Assembly: GCA_024803745.1 (NCBI GenBank)
Contig: JANJXV010000024.1
Span: 20,593,927 to 20,657,926 of the forward strand
Origin: Megascapheus bottae
Taxonomy: Eukaryota; Chordata; Mammalia; Rodentia; Geomyidae
Length of the DNA stretch: 64,000 bases
Direction: 5' to 3'
Positions 1 through 13,300 of the stretch are shown piece by piece (position 1 is the stretch's first letter; the number at the start of each line of letters is the position of its first letter). The notes beneath the pieces were generated by a model that worked only from the letters and a program-made list of their open reading frames with translations, did no database searches and was not told where the DNA came from. A program made the translations under genes and the position numbers.

Positions 1-204
1 AAATACCTGGGAGACAGTGGGTATTTAGATTGGGCAATTCCTCATGGATTTCAGTGACTGTACTGTTAGAAATGGAGACAAACATCAATAGGAGACTATT
101 AAATTATCTAACTACTCAAAAACTAGAAGAGCTGTGGCTCAAAGTGTGTCGGCTGAGATCTTGCTCCAGGACTGGAACAAGATATCAAGAAATAAAATAT
201 TCAG

Positions 205-390
205 CAGGGCCTGGTGGCTCACACCTATAATCCTAGCTACTCAGGAGGCTGAGATCTGAGGATCACAGTTCAAATCTCCAAATAACCACCAGAAAGTCAG
301 AAATAGGTCTGTGGCTCAAGGGGTAGGGCAATAGCCATGAGCTGAAGAGCTCAGGGAGAGCACCCAGATTTTAAAAATAAATAAAAAAAA
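205..390 (+). mobile_element. SINE-B (B1-dID type)
   Basis: Family model: a 7SL/B1-like head (GGCTCATGCCTGTAATCC, TACTCAGGAGGCTGAGATC), a middle with TCTCCAATTAACCACCAGAA, then a tRNA-like half (GTGGCTCAAGGGGTAGGGC ... GAGTTCAAGCCCC) and an A-rich tail. This copy is moderately diverged and lacks the B-box end. Confidence 0.85.
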
Positions 391-400
391 TAAAATATTT

Positions 401-595
401 GGGCCGGGAGTTTGGCCTAGTGGTAGAGTGCTTGCCTAGCATACACAAAGACCCAGGTTAAATTCCTTGGTACCACATACAGCTGGAAGTGGTGCTGTGG
501 ATCAAATGGTAGAGCACTAGCCTTGAGAAAAGTCCAAGGACAGTGCTCTGGCCTTGAGTTCAAGCCCCACGACGGGAAAAAATATAAAAAAATCA
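401..595 (+). mobile_element. SINE-T (dimeric tRNA/ID-like)
   Basis: Family model: half 1 has A box TGGCCTAGTGG and B box GGTTCGATTCC; half 2 has A box TGGCTCAAGTGG and B box GAGTTCAAGCCC; the end is CAGGACTGGCAAAA. This copy keeps both halves, with B box 1 mutated to GGTTAAATTCC. Confidence 0.9.
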
Positions 596-611
596 AGACA
601 CAAAGCCAGTG

Positions 612-785
612 TTTCTGGGCCTCTTTATGTCAAACACTAGTTCTCTACCACTTGAGCTAGTTTCACTTCCAGTTTTTGAGTAGTTTAATGGAGATAGAGC
701 CTCATCATGCACTTTTCTGCCTGGGTTGGGTTTCAAACAGTGATCCTCAGATCTCTCTGGATTACAGGGCCACTGTTGCCTGGTA
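612..785 (-). mobile_element. SINE-B, degenerate
   Basis: Read in reverse: diverged head and middle (GATCCTCAGATCTCT, TGCCTGGGTTGG, CCACTTGAGCTAG on the plus strand). Confidence 0.65.
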
Positions 786-892
786 CATTTTTCTTTCTTT
801 TTTCTTCAGCATGGACAAAAAAATTTTAATATTGACTACTTACTATGTTTCAAACTTTCAAAGAAAGAAGAAAATAGTTGCATCCATTAAAG

Positions 893-1097
893 TCTTTTTT
901 TTTTTTTTTTGCCAGTCCTGGGCTTGAGCTCAGGGTCTGAGCACTGTCCTTGGACTTTCTAAGGCTAGAGCTCTACCACTTGAGCCTCAGCACCACTTCC
1001 AGCTTTTTTCTATGTACGTGGTACCGAGGAATCGAATCCGGGTCTTCACGCATGCTAGGCAAGCACTTTAACCACTAGGCCAAATTCCAGGACCCCA
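893..1097 (-). mobile_element. SINE-T, young TTAA variant
   Basis: Full length with a T17 tract on the plus strand. Head reads GCACTTTAACCACTAGG on the plus strand, the TTAA subfamily mark. Repeated CCCATTAAAG-like bases flank it (near 878 and 1094). Confidence 0.88.
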
Positions 1098-1646
1098 TTA
1101 AAGACTCTTACAAAACACAAAAATTAATGATTGGCCTGGTACATTTTTCTATTACTGCATAACACATAATCACAAACACATGGCTTAAACCACACACGTT
1201 AATGGAGTGAATTTATTTAATTTAGTTGTGGGGTTTGAACTAGGAGCCTAGGCACTCTGAGCTAACAGACAGGCATACAAGCAGACAGTAAAGACACATG
1301 GACACATACCCCTCCCATTCCTAAAGGGAGCAGCTGTTTGGATTCAATGTCAGCCAGGGCTGTGGTTTCCATTAGAGGCTGGGCTCCTGCTGCTTGTGGA
1401 CAGAATTCATTTCCTTGTGGTTCCACAGCTGAGGTCTGTGTTCCTACCAGCTTAACAGCTACTTGCCACACACAGCCCCACAGACAATTCACAGCAGGGC
1501 TATTTCTTCCTGTTTAGGTCACCTGGAGCATTTATGATCCTCTGTGACTTCCTCTTCCACAATCGTCAGAAAAATAACTATTTTAAAAGGATTACACTAG
1601 GCTCTAACTTAGGCTTCGCTTTTGCTATATAAGAAAGCAAAGTAGT

Positions 1647-2165
1647 AGAGCACTGGTGGCTCATGCCTGTAATCTTAGCAATTCAGGAGTTTCAGATTTA
1701 AAGATGATGGTTCAAAGCCAGCCCCAGTAGGAAGTCTATGAGGTGCTTATCTCCAACAAAAAGCTAGAAGTTGTGGTTCAAGTGGTAGCAGTGTTGTTAG
1801 TCTTGGGCAAAAAAGCTCATGGACAGTGCCCAGGCCCTGAGTTCAAGAAAAAGCTGGAAGTGGTGCTGTGGCTCAAGTGGTAGAATGCTTTGAGAAAACC
1901 CAAGGACAGTGGTCAGTCCCCCGAGTTCAAGCTCCAGGACTGGGGGGGGGGGGGGGGGACAAAGGGGCTGGGAGTTTGGCCTAGTGGTAGAGTGCTTCCT
2001 AGTATGCATGAAGACCAGGGTTTGATTCCTTGGTACCACATTCACAGGAAAAAGCCAGAAGTGGTGCTATAGCTCAAGTGGTAGAGCTCTAGCCTTGAGA
2101 AAACCCAAGGACAGTGCTCAGGCCCTGAGTTCATACACCAGGACTGGCAAAAATAAATAAAAATC
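1647..2165 (+). mobile_element. SINE-B, SINE-T half and full SINE-T in a row
   Basis: 1647-1855 is a diverged SINE-B. 1853-1965 is a second half of SINE-T ending in a G17 run (1942-1958). 1966-2160 is a full SINE-T with tail AAATAAATAAAAATC. Confidence 0.8.
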
Positions 2166-2325
2166 AAAGACACAAAGACATGCAAATACCCTTTATATAC
2201 ATTAGCCAGTTAATGATCATAGACCAGTTTTTTCAGATGTTTTGAAACACTGCTAAGTATTGTAAGGATAGGTAAGTGACTGTAGTGAGAGAACTAGCTT
2301 TAAGCAAAAAAAAAAAAAAAAGGCT

Positions 2326-2446
2326 CAGGGACAGGGCAGGAAGTTGATTAATTCCTCGGTACCACATACATAGAAAAAAGCTGGAAATGGTGCTGTGGCT
2401 CAAGTGGTAGAGCTCTATCCTTGAGAAGGCCCCAGGACTGTCAAAA
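2326..2446 (+). mobile_element. SINE-T, 5'-truncated
   Basis: Begins inside half 1 at ATTCCTCGGTACCACATACA; the end is CCCAGGACTGTCAAAA. Confidence 0.75.
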
Positions 2447-2454
2447 AGTTCAGG

Positions 2455-2940
2455 TAGCTGGCGCCAGTGGCTCATGCCTGGAATCCTACTCAGGAGTTCG
2501 AGATCTGAGGATCAAGGCTCAAAGCCAGCCCAGGCACAAAAGAACCTGAGACTTTTATCTGCAACTAATCTCTAGGAAATGGCAAGTGGGGTTTGGCTCA
2601 AGAATAGGGCGGTAGTCTTGAGCTGAAGAGCTCAAGAGACTGAGCCTCGGCCAAGCCCCAGGACCCACAAGGAAAAAAAAAAAGCTTGAGACAGTGCCCA
2701 AGCTTTGACTTCAAGTTCAAGCAAGAGCACCAGCACCAGCACAAAAAGAAAGTTCTTGTTAGGTGGCTTCTCAGAGCTCTTGCCTGCAATCCTAGCTACT
2801 TAGCTTAGTTGTTTTTCATTTTTACCCTGAGGTTTGAGCCACAGTGACACTTCCAGCTTTTTCTCTGGTGATTAATTGGAAATCTCCATGGCCTTTTCTG
2901 CCTGGGCTGCCTTCAGATACAGATCTGTCTCCTGAGGAGT
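2455..2940. mobile_element. SINE-B copy (+) followed by SINE fragments
   Basis: 2455-2685 is a plus-strand SINE-B with A11 tail. 2686-2750 is a loose tRNA-half remnant. 2815-2940 is a minus-strand SINE-B fragment. Bases 2940-3060 show nothing recognisable. Confidence 0.7.
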
Positions 2941-3057
2941 CACGCACGACTACCAAGGCCTGGCTTCTGCAGTTTCCTAGTTGACTTGTGTGTGCAAAGA
3001 GGCCTCTTGTTCCGGCCAGCTTTAGTCCCAGATGCATGGACCTGAATGCTTCAGGAC

Positions 3058-3106
3058 ATCTCATCTCACAACACAGAAAGTCAACTGTTGTTTAAATTGT
3101 TTTATT
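3058..3106 (-). terminator. MKRN1: Distal poly(A) signal of MKRN1
   Basis: Minus-strand AATAAA at 3106-3101, with a GU-rich element (TCTGTGTTGTGAG) about 25-45 bases downstream. SINE fragments resume below 2940, consistent with the transcript ending here. Confidence 0.55.
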
Positions 3107-4417
3107 TGGGAAAAGTGCTTCTTACAAAAGGGCAGCTGCAAAATACAGAGACCTCTGCAATAATGACTTCATTTTTCTTTTTTCTTAAGGTGAAAGAATG
3201 GGTGGGAGCCCAGGACAGAAGCAGAGGATGGACATAGCAGGACCATCTCCCAAGTTATTTTTAGGAAACAGAGCAACAAAAATGCAAAGGTAAAATTTCC
3301 CACCAAAGAATTAATTCTAACAACTTAACTTTATCCTGTCCCGTGGATCGCCACGCCCTCCCCTTTAAGTGGCAAGAGTGACTTGACTGCAAGCCAATTA
3401 TTCCACTACTGTACACACCTTAGAAAACAGTCTACCTGCAAAGCTCAGGGGTGGGAGAGGGCAAACACCCACAAGACACAAACACCAAAACCTGACAACA
3501 GAACTCCTCAAATGAGGACAAGGGTTCTTCAAAAAGTGCTTGGACCAGAAAAGGTAGACCACAAACATTTAAATTAAGATGGTGTTTCCAAGACCCAGCT
3601 TGAACTGCTCTGCTGTAGGGATAGGTGGATCGTTTGGCCTCTGATGAGTCTTATTTCTCAATGATAGGACAGATAGACAGAACTAGCACTACAGACACGC
3701 TGCGTGGTCCCACCTGCCACACAAGGCTGAAGCACTACCCCACATTGGTCCTCTTGGCTAATACTGGATCTGTGGGGGATGGGAACAGCTGCCATCCCCT
3801 CCCGCACTAGGCCATGGGGCCACCATGATCCTCCACTCACCTATCTTTCATGATTTTCCTTGTGTGTCATTAGACAAGAGACCAAAAACCACAGGACAGG
3901 CTTTGCGGTGGGGATTTGTCAGGTTGGGGACTGAGAGGAAAAAAACCACAGATGTGCAGATTTCACTGGTCACCTTCCGTGTCCATGTCCAAAGCAGAAA
4001 GCTACTTGCTGCTGGCTCAGGTAGGTCCCTTCGCCCATCATCCTGCTTCCTGGACCCCAAAGCACAGTGGTTCTGAACTTGTTCAGATCCAGGGTGTGAG
4101 AAGTCCATCAATACAATCTGCCTTAAAACAGAAGACGCAACAAACCTACACTGTCTGACAGTTACAGTCATGTTACCAAAAAGAAAAAAAAAAAACCCAC
4201 TAACTTTAAGATTTATTTTTGTAACTTTTTGAAACAGAGAAAACGACACACTCTTGGGGGGAAAGGTGAGGGGCAAGGAGCAGGCCCTAGGTAAGTGATC
4301 ACTACAGCACCTGGAGTTTAGAAGCCTGCCTGGGAGAGCCACACGCACTGCCACACAGCACAGGGGACAGCTATGGTCTGAGGCCTGGCAGAGCAGTTCG
4401 CACAGCATGTAAAGCCG
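3085..4417 (-). other. MKRN1: MKRN1 3' UTR (long form)
   Basis: About 1.3 kb without SINEs, in a window where a SINE occurs every few hundred bases; this suggests the transcribed 3' UTR is under constraint. The distal end is set by the AATAAA at 3106-3101. No second open frame of interest was seen. Confidence 0.6.
4170..4217 (-). terminator. MKRN1: Proximal poly(A) signal of MKRN1
   Basis: Minus-strand AATAAA at 4217-4212, followed within 15-40 bases by a strong U-rich tract (GGGTTTTTTTTTTTTC). This signal plus downstream element would give a 3' UTR of about 220 nt. Confidence 0.5.
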
Positions 4418-4630
4418 CTATAGGTCCAAGTCATAAAAATCTTCCAGCTCATCATGAAACAAGTCCCACTCATCCTCAGAGTCTGTCAGCTCGTCGTCCC
4501 CACCTGCAGCCAAAAGCATAAGCAACATCTCGCCCAGCTCAAAGGTGACAACTTCCTCTTCGTCGTTGTCAAAGGGACTGCTGTTCTCTCTTTCCTCAAT
4601 GAGCTCCCAGAAGTGGTTCCTTCGTTGGGC
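4418..4630 (-). CDS. MKRN1: MKRN1 exon 8 (C-terminus and stop)
   Basis: Acceptor TTTTTTACAG/GCC. Encodes [15 protein letters not shown], a Glu/Asp-rich tail and the terminus FYDLDL, then TAG at 4420-4418. The last exon continues into the 3' UTR. Confidence 0.97.
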   Translation of the reverse strand, partial: AQRRNHFWELIEERENSSPFDNDEEEVVTFELGEMLLMLLAAGGDDELTDSEDEWDLFHDELEDFYDLDL

Positions 4631-5487
4631 CTGTAAAAAACAAGGCCCATGATAGGGGGGACACGGCTGGGCGGTGGTGTCTTCTAGCCAGTGGCTTGTA
4701 AGACAAACCGTCCAGGGCATCACATGGCATGCATTTTCAGTTCCATCCGGGCCTCTGCCTCACCACCTGCTGTCCATCAGGCCAGGGTCTTCAGCACATG
4801 GATGTCTCCAAGGCTCCTTCCCTCCTTTCAGTCCCGTAGTCTCATTCCCCCACCTGTGTGTTGTTCCCCCTATACCGTGTGTACAACTAGTGCATCTACT
4901 TTCCCCTGCGAGACCACCAGGGAGAGTTACCCGGTATCTCCTCGAGGCTCCCACTTTCTGTCTCTGTGGCTCTTCTCTCCGGCCATCGGGATACGCATGC
5001 TTGTAGAAACAGTTCCCTCCAAATGGGCAGCTCCCACGTCCTTCATCAAAATACCTGCACGCCTTGTTGCTAGAAAGGAAAGCAGCACACATCTTGCTCA
5101 CAGTGGGCTTCAAGCACGGAGTGGGCATGTGGGGAATCTCTAGAGGCTGAGGCAGACCGCACAGCCTCCTCAAAGATAAGCACGTACATGGGTGCAAAAC
5201 TGGTGAGATTCTCTGCTGAGCAGGGAGAGAGAAAAGTCTAGAAAGACAGTATGCAAAATGATAGGAACAGCTGGGCACCCATGGTTCATGTGTGTAATCC
5301 TAGCTACTCAGGAGGCTGAGATCTAAGGATTGTGGTTCAAAGCCAGCCTGGGCATGAAAGTCCATGAAGATTCTTGTCCAAATAACCAACAGAAAGATGG
5401 AGTGGCACTGTGGCTCAAGTGCTAGAGCAACAGCCTTAGGCTGAAGAGCTCAGGTACAGAGCTCAGGCTGAGAATTCAAGCCCCACG

Positions 5488-5543
<56 letters not shown>

Positions 5544-8500
5544 TAAATGATAGCTCTCAACATGGACTCAGGACAATGTAGAACCTCTCTCTCACCAGGT
5601 TTAACTACCAGTGGTTGACTCATTCCAATACAGTCCCTAGGAACGTAACCCAAAGACAGAGCCACAAGGGGTGACGAAATAAAACAACAGTAGAAGCTGG
5701 ACAAAGGGTAGGTGACGGAAGGCCCCGCACAGTACAGCCTTTCTCGCCAGTGTTCATACCTCATGGCCTCTTTGTACTTCTGAATGAGTTTCTGCTTTTC
5801 TTCTTTCTCCTCCACCCAGTACTCACTTGGAATGACAAAGTTGGATGTGATGCGGCACTCAGGGCAGGACCTGGGAAACAAGGAACAGGCTGGAACGGGC
5901 CCTTTAAGACATTCTCCCCACCCGCTGCCCCCAAATGTTGTCTCCAGTTTAAAAGGCTCTGCTTGCCTTTGCTCCTTCTCTTTGGAGCAAAACCAAACTG
6001 CTTTATAAATCTATCCCCATGGCTAGCCAACTCATATGAAGGAAAAAAAACCTATACTTTTTAAAAAGACATTTTACACAGATTCCTTTTCTTCCATTTT
6101 AAATAAAATTTATTTTCTTGTAACTTTGCTCTGATTATATAGTTTTCTTCAGTTAGAACAATCTTTAATAAAGGATGGTAGAGCTATTGGCTAGCTTAAT
6201 GAATAGAATAGGAAAAGAAATGTAAAAGCATCAGGAAACATACATTCAGAGCCTAAATAAACTGGCTACTTCATTAAACAATCTCCTCAAAAAATAAAAC
6301 TAGATAAGACTAACCTAGCAGTTAGCTGAAATACAAAGAAAACCTCATTAGGTTTCCTCAGGTTCAAGGTCAAATGCATACATTCACATGTGGTCTATCA
6401 GGCTAGAAAGTTGGCACCAATACTATACATTCTTCCCCCAAATAAAAAGAACAAATGAAGGTTGGGGAGGGTTCTCACTTTATGATCTTGCTCTCAAATT
6501 GCTTAGCACTCCTCCACTTGCGAATGCACTTGAGACAGTAGGTGTGATTGCAGTTGGAGAGGATGCCGAAGCGGCGCTCGCTGGGGTTGGCCTTCTCATA
6601 GACCACTTCCATGCAGACGCCGCACACCATATCCTTGCTGCGCTGCACGGCAAACGACAGCTCCATGTCCTTCTCATGGGCCTCGATGCACGACTGCAGG
6701 AGAGGTAAGAAGATGCACTGTCAGGCATCTGAAGAGCTCTGCTCCTGATTCCACTTTATAGAATGCTTTCTGACAGGGGCGTGGCTCATGTCTATAATCT
6801 TATCTACTCCAGAGACTAAAATAGGAGGATTATGGTTCAGAGACACTCTGGGCAGGAAAGCCTGCCAACTCTGATCTATTAACCTGCAAAAGGTAGGACA
6901 TGAAGTGTGGCTCAAGTAGTAGAGTACCAACCTTGAGTGGAACAGCTCAGTTAGCACTGAATTCAAGCCCCAGAACAGGCACCAAACCTCCACAACCAGC
7001 CTAGCCTCACTCCCACAAAAACCCCTGCTTTCTGGCTGGGCACTGGTATTCATGCCTGTAATCCTAACTATTCAGGAGGCTGAGATCTAAGGATCATGGT
7101 TCAAAGCCAGCCCAGGCAAAAAAAATGGTAGAGCACAAGCCTTAGCTGAAGAGCTCAAGGACAGTGTCCATGCCCAGAGTTCAATTCCCAAGTCCAATCC
7201 CCCCCAACTGCAAAAAAAAACCCCCAAAAACCCCAAAAACCCTATCTGGGGGCCAGGAGTTTGGCCTAGTGGTAGAGTGCTTGCCTAGCATGCATGAAGA
7301 CCCAGGTTCAATTCCTCGGTACCACATACATAGAAAAAAGCCAGAAATGGTGCTGAGGCTCAAGTGGTAGAGCTCTAGCCTTGAGAAAGTCCAAGGACAG
7401 TGCTCAGGCCCTGAGCTCAAGCCCATGACTGGCAAAAAAAACCCACCTATCTGATTTATGTAACTGTAACCCCTCTATATACCACCTGTAATAATTATGA
7501 AAACAAAAGCCTTGGTAGGAAAACAAAAGAATAAAAAGGCCACAGCCTGAAATACTGAACACACGACTTTTTTGAAGCAGGGTTGTGGGGTTGTGCTATG
7601 TAGCCCAGATGAGATTTTTACTATTTCCTTCTTTTTTTTTTGGCCAGTCCTGGGCTTGGGCTGAGCACTGTCCTTGGGTTTTCTCAAGGCCAGAGCTCTG
7701 CCACTTGAGCCCCAGCAGCACATCTAGCTTTTTAAAATATGTATGTGTTACCAAGGAATCGAACCAGGGTCTCTGTGCATGCCAGGAAGGCACTCTACCA
7801 CTAGGCCAAATTCCTGGTCCCGCCCAGACTAGTTTTCAACTTGCAATTCTTCTGCCTTCGCCTTCTCAGTGCTGTGGTTTAGAGGTGTGTACCACCATAC
7901 TGAGAAAGTGCTTGACCTACCATCCTGTCAGCCAGGGAGGAAAAGAATGTCCTTATCTACAGGTCCACATTGGAACCATGTTCTGCAAGAAAAAAATTGA
8001 TTCTACAGCAAATGACACTTACTTTTATGTGTTGTGACCTCTGGGCCGCATCCATGGGGTGCAAGACCTGCAGCCCACACATGTCACACGCATCGCCATG
8101 GAGATACACGCAGTTCTCCCCATAGCGGCACTCTCCCACCGCGGCATAGGGGCACAGCTGCTTCTTGCTTTCCACTGCCGCCTGCTCCTTCTCAGGCTCC
8201 ACCTTGGTCCCTGAGCCCTGCAGGGATGCTTCAGTGCAGGAAGGGGCAGCTGCCAACATGAAAGAACCATCAAGGCTGTGACAAGTAAGAGAGATGGATA
8301 CCCAAAAGAACTACAGGCAACTGACAACCTGACTGGCACCATCTACTAAACTTGGTTGTTCTCCTGTTTCCCTTAGTATTTATTTTGTGTGGGCTTGAAC
8401 TCAGGGCCTTGCATTCAATTGCCTTTTTGCTGGTTAATAGGAGATAGTGTTTCATGGACTTTTTTGCCCAGGCTGGCTTTGAACTTTGAACTTCGGATCT

Positions 8501-10245
8501 CAGCCAACAGTGCTCCTCTCTCCAGTCTTCCTGAAAAGATGGTCATTTGAAATCCTCCTATCTCAGCCTTCCTATGACTGAGACTACAGGAAGATACTAC
8601 CAGGATAAATGCCTATATTTTTCTTTATTCCATCTTTTCTTTCTTGGTACTGGGGATCGAACCTAGGACGTTGTACCTAGACTTCGCCACTGAGCTAAAT
8701 CCCAGCCCTGCATTTTTCATTTGATATATTTTTTCATTTTATTTAGCCAGTCCTGGGGCTTTCTCAAGGTTAGTACTTTACCACATGAGCTGCAGCACAA
8801 CTTCTGGCTTTTATGTCTGTAGTACTGAGGAACTGAACCCAGGTCTTCGTTCATGCCAGGCAAGCACATTACCAGTAGGCCACAATATTAATTTTTTAAA
8901 AGCACTAGTCAGGGCCAGTTCCAATGGTTTATGCCTATAATCCTGGCTACTATCCGTTCAAATTGAGGCAGGAAATTCTGTCAGATTCCAGTGAACGACC
9001 ACAATGAGTCAGTCATTAGTGGAGCTGTGGCTCAAGTGGTGGAGACACAGACATATGGACACCCAAACACACACACCAAAACTTCACTTTTTTTTCTGGT
9101 CATGGGACTTGAACTCTGGGCCTGGGTGTTGTCACTGAGCTCATCAGCTCAAGGTTACTGCCCTACCCCTCGAGCCACAGCACCACTTCTGGTTTTCTGG
9201 TGGTTAACTGGAGATGAGTCTCATGGACTGAAGTACCCAGGCTGGCTTTGAACTGCAATCCTTAGAGCTCAGCCTTCCTGAGTAGCTAGGATTACAGGCA
9301 TGAGTAACTGCACCCAACAAGACTTCACTTTTGGAAACATTCTAAATGTTGTACTATTTAGTTCTAAAGTCTCTTCCATTCCACCTGTAAATGTAAAGCT
9401 TCACGAGGGTGAAGAAGAGCGGGAGCAGGAAGACTGTGAGGAGACACTGACTGGGCGACTGCTGCCCAGTCCTCGAACCTTCCGCCTGACAGTACTTACT
9501 CCGGCCGCAGTAGGGCTGCCCGGGGACGAACTCGACGGCATTCGCCCAGTCCTCAGAACCCACCCCGCCTGCAGCTGCCAGGCCTGGGCTTCCCGACTCA
9601 GCTTTGCCGGTATCCATTTCAGTGAGCTGTCCAACTTCAGAAGGGAGACTCGAGGAAGCAGCTAGAGATGGTTCTGCGCTCGGATCTGCAGCAGTCGCTT
9701 CTTCCTGTTTCAAAGGTTTGCTGCTGTGTTCATATCTGAAAATCATTAGAAGTATAGTTACTGTTCAGCTATACATAATCTGTTTGTAGACTATTTTCAA
9801 GCGTTAATGTATGCACTTTACATACATGTCCAGTCTGACATGGGGGACATTTCACATCAACATGAAGAGGAACATTTACATAATGTACAGTAACAGGGGA
9901 AAACCCAATTTCCTTAAAGAAGCAACTTGCTGCTTTTGAAAAAGCTCAGCTTGTATAGCCTTACTTATCAGTGACACATGACACATGGTGTAACCCTGAA
10001 CTGCTCTCAGCTATAGCGTGTGACCAGTGGCTGTGAAGCATCGGCACAAATAAACTGAACCTGTGGCTCAAGTCCATGGTCCTAGCTACTCAGCAGACTA
10101 AGATGTGAGATTCTGTTTGGAGTTATGAGGATGACAACCCTAGAGACGTCAACTGACCAGTGAAAATCTGGACGTGCAGGTGTGCTTCAGATGAAAGAAA
10201 GTGGCAGAGGGACATGAACTGTTCAAGCCCCATGAACCCACACGC

Positions 10246-10317
<72 letters not shown>

Positions 10318-13300
10318 GGAAAGGAAGGAACGAACTGAGCTTTTCTTTCAATTGCTTTGGACTATATACTAGAAACTTCTAAGGAGAAGTTTAATTAGTA
10401 TTTTGTGTTGCTTTCCAAGAACAGACAGATGTTTCTTTTGTTGTAACTCCCCACCCCACTGTTACAGGGCCCAGCAACGTCCCCCCCTTTTTTTGGGGGG
10501 GGGGCATAGGTGATGAGAGAAGGTCAGCTCCACTTCTGGGCTGACTTTCAACCCTACCCTCAGAGCTCAGCCTCCTAAGTAGTTAGGAGTAAGATGTGAG
10601 TGCGGCAAACAACTCTTTAATAGATGGGAAGGGCAGCCTTTCCAAGGGAAGGAAGAGTCCACCCAGAAGAAAACTTCCTTTTCCAGGGCTGCCCAGAGAT
10701 GAGAGGCTGGGAAGCACTTTCCTATTGAGTACTAGGACTACAGATATGAGCCTCCAAAACAGCAGCACCCAGCTTACAGCCTGTCATAAACATCACCTAA
10801 CTTTTAGGCAGATTAAGTTTTCCAAATGCCATTTCCAGTTCATTTATCTTAAAGCTGAGCTATAAACCCAGTCCAAATAAAAACCACTGAAGACAGCACA
10901 AAGCCACATCTTTTACTATAAAAGAAAGGCATGTCTGCAAATGATGAACTCCAAAACTCAGCCGTCAGACCTGTTCCCCCATTCCTGACACAGAGGAGGG
11001 ATGACTTCGGGACTACCTGCAATTTTGGGTGATGGTCCTGGTCCTGAACTCAGTACGTGGGCACGGTCTGAGCCTTTTTTGGGCTCAAGGCTAGCTGTAT
11101 TCCACCACATGAGCCACAGCTCCAGATTCTGACTTTATACTCTTCACAGGTCTAAGCATGTGACCCTAATAGCTGATGCTTCCCTGCCACCATAATCTAA
11201 CTGAAACTGGCCCAAACCCTCACCTCCACAAAGGTACTACCTCGTGTCATGGTTTATAATATGCCCCAGCTCCAGTGACAAGCCTCCCTTCCAAAGGCGG
11301 AGCTCAATTTCTGCTCCCTTCATTGTAGGCTGCACTTAGTGACTGGCCAGAATATAAAGGACGCGAAAGCATACGACTCGAGTCTAGGTCATAAAAGCCA
11401 TTGTGGCTTTCCCTGACTCCTCTCTGGGGTTGCTGGCAATGGGGACAGCCAGCTGGACACCAGCCCCTGGCATGGCTAGTCCACTGGCAAGCATCAAGGG
11501 TGTCCTGACACCAATCACTCAAGACAGCAGCAGCCTTACAGCAAGTACGTCAGCCCCTGCCAAACCTAAACCCGACTGAAATTTTATCTGGATCTCCTCC
11601 ATCTCTGTACCACAACCACCCACCAAACCCACTCACATCCCAGACCCTAACAGCTGGGTGGGATAATAATGCTGTGCACCCATGTGTGTATGTGTGGTAG
11701 TGAGCCTCACTCTCTTACCTAGGCGTTTTTATTCAGTGCTGGTGCTCTACCATTTGAGTCATAGCTCCACTGCTGGCCTTTTGATAGTAAATTAGATAAA
11801 GGTTGCCCAGGCTGTCTTTGAACCTTGATCCTCAGGTCTCGGCCTCCTGAGTACTTAAGATTACAGATGTTAGCCTGAACCTGGCACAAATGCTCACACT
11901 CAGACTCTCTGGGGTTGTGGCTTAGTGGTAGAGTGCTTGCCTAGCATGCATGAAGCCTCAGTACCACATAAACAGTGCTAGCCTTGAGCAAAAAAGCCCA
12001 GGGACAGTGCCCAAGTCCTGAGTTCAAGCCCCAGGAAAGAAACAAACGAAAAGGTAATGAGACATTTTCTAAAGTGGAGAAAAGAGCAGAGTCCTATATA
12101 ATTTAGCATGTCCCAGTGTATTTTAACCATTCAGTATGTCTACTTGTAGATTTGTAATAAGTATATCCTAATTTCTACAAATGAGGGAGACCGCTCTTTA
12201 GTTTGGCTTACTTCTTTAGCCTGGCTTACTTCACGCAGTATGTCTTCCAAGGCTTTCCATTTCCTTACAAATGGTACAATATCATTCTTTCTGATTGGGT
12301 ATTTTTCCAATAGAAGACAGACGGTACCACCTAAAACCTCGATCATTGCAACATTTGTTTTCCATAGTCAAGATATGAAATCAATCCATCAGACTACTAT
12401 CTTCAATTAATTAGCCACCAAAAAAACAGAATGCTAGCCTTGAGCAAGAAAACTCAGGGACAAGCCATGACTTCAAACCCAAAGACTACCCCCCCAAAAA
12501 GGGTATTCATATTTTTTAATGAGTGCGATCTAAGAATGCATGTTCTCTTTCTTCTTCCCTCCCCTGTTGTATAGTATTTCTGTATGCTAGATAACAGCTC
12601 TACCACCCAGTTTTTTTTCTTTTTTCTTTTTTTTTGCCAGGCATGGGCTTGAGCTCAGGGCCTGAGCACTGTCCTTGGACTTTCCCAAGGTTAGAGCTCT
12701 ACCACTTGAGCCTCAGCATCACTTGTGGCTTTTTTCTATGTATGTGGTACCGAGGAATTGAATCTGGGTCTTCGTGCATGCTAGGCAAGCACTCTACCAG
12801 TAGGTCAAACTCCCGGCCCTCTACCACCCAGTTTTATCTCCCATCATGTCATCTTTGTGTGTATGGGTATGCCAGTATAGGGGCTTGAACTCAGAGCCTT
12901 TTTTTTTTTGCTTAGCTATCTTGCCTAAGGCAGGTAACTCTGCCTAAGTAGTTGGGATTATACACATGATAGACTGAGGTTTGAAGTCAGCCAGTGAGAC
13001 GCTTATGTCCAATTAACCACTCCAAAAACGGAAGTGGCCCGGTTGCTCAAGAGGTAGAGCAGTAGCCTTCAAGCCCCACAACTCATTAAAACAACAACGA
13101 CAACAGCAGTATTAGAATCAGGCAGTTTTACACTTATTTCTTCTTCCAACCCACCCTTGAACAAAAATTAATTCCTAAACAAGTAAGTTCTTACCTGCAG
13201 TGGTCTCCGTAAATACAGTACCCACGTTGAAAATACTTGCACACTACACCATATGGACTGTCAGAGAGGTCATGCGAGTAGCGACAATTATCTCCTTCCT

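Noticed and set aside
1..3057. An exon of RAB19 or another neighbour downstream of MKRN1
   Set aside because: RAB19 is the expected next gene on this side in human, but no Rab motif or spliceable frame is visible here.
3848..4408. Open frame of 186 codons on the minus strand just after the MKRN1 stop
   Set aside because: It lies inside the 3' UTR, starts downstream of the stop and resembles no protein I know.
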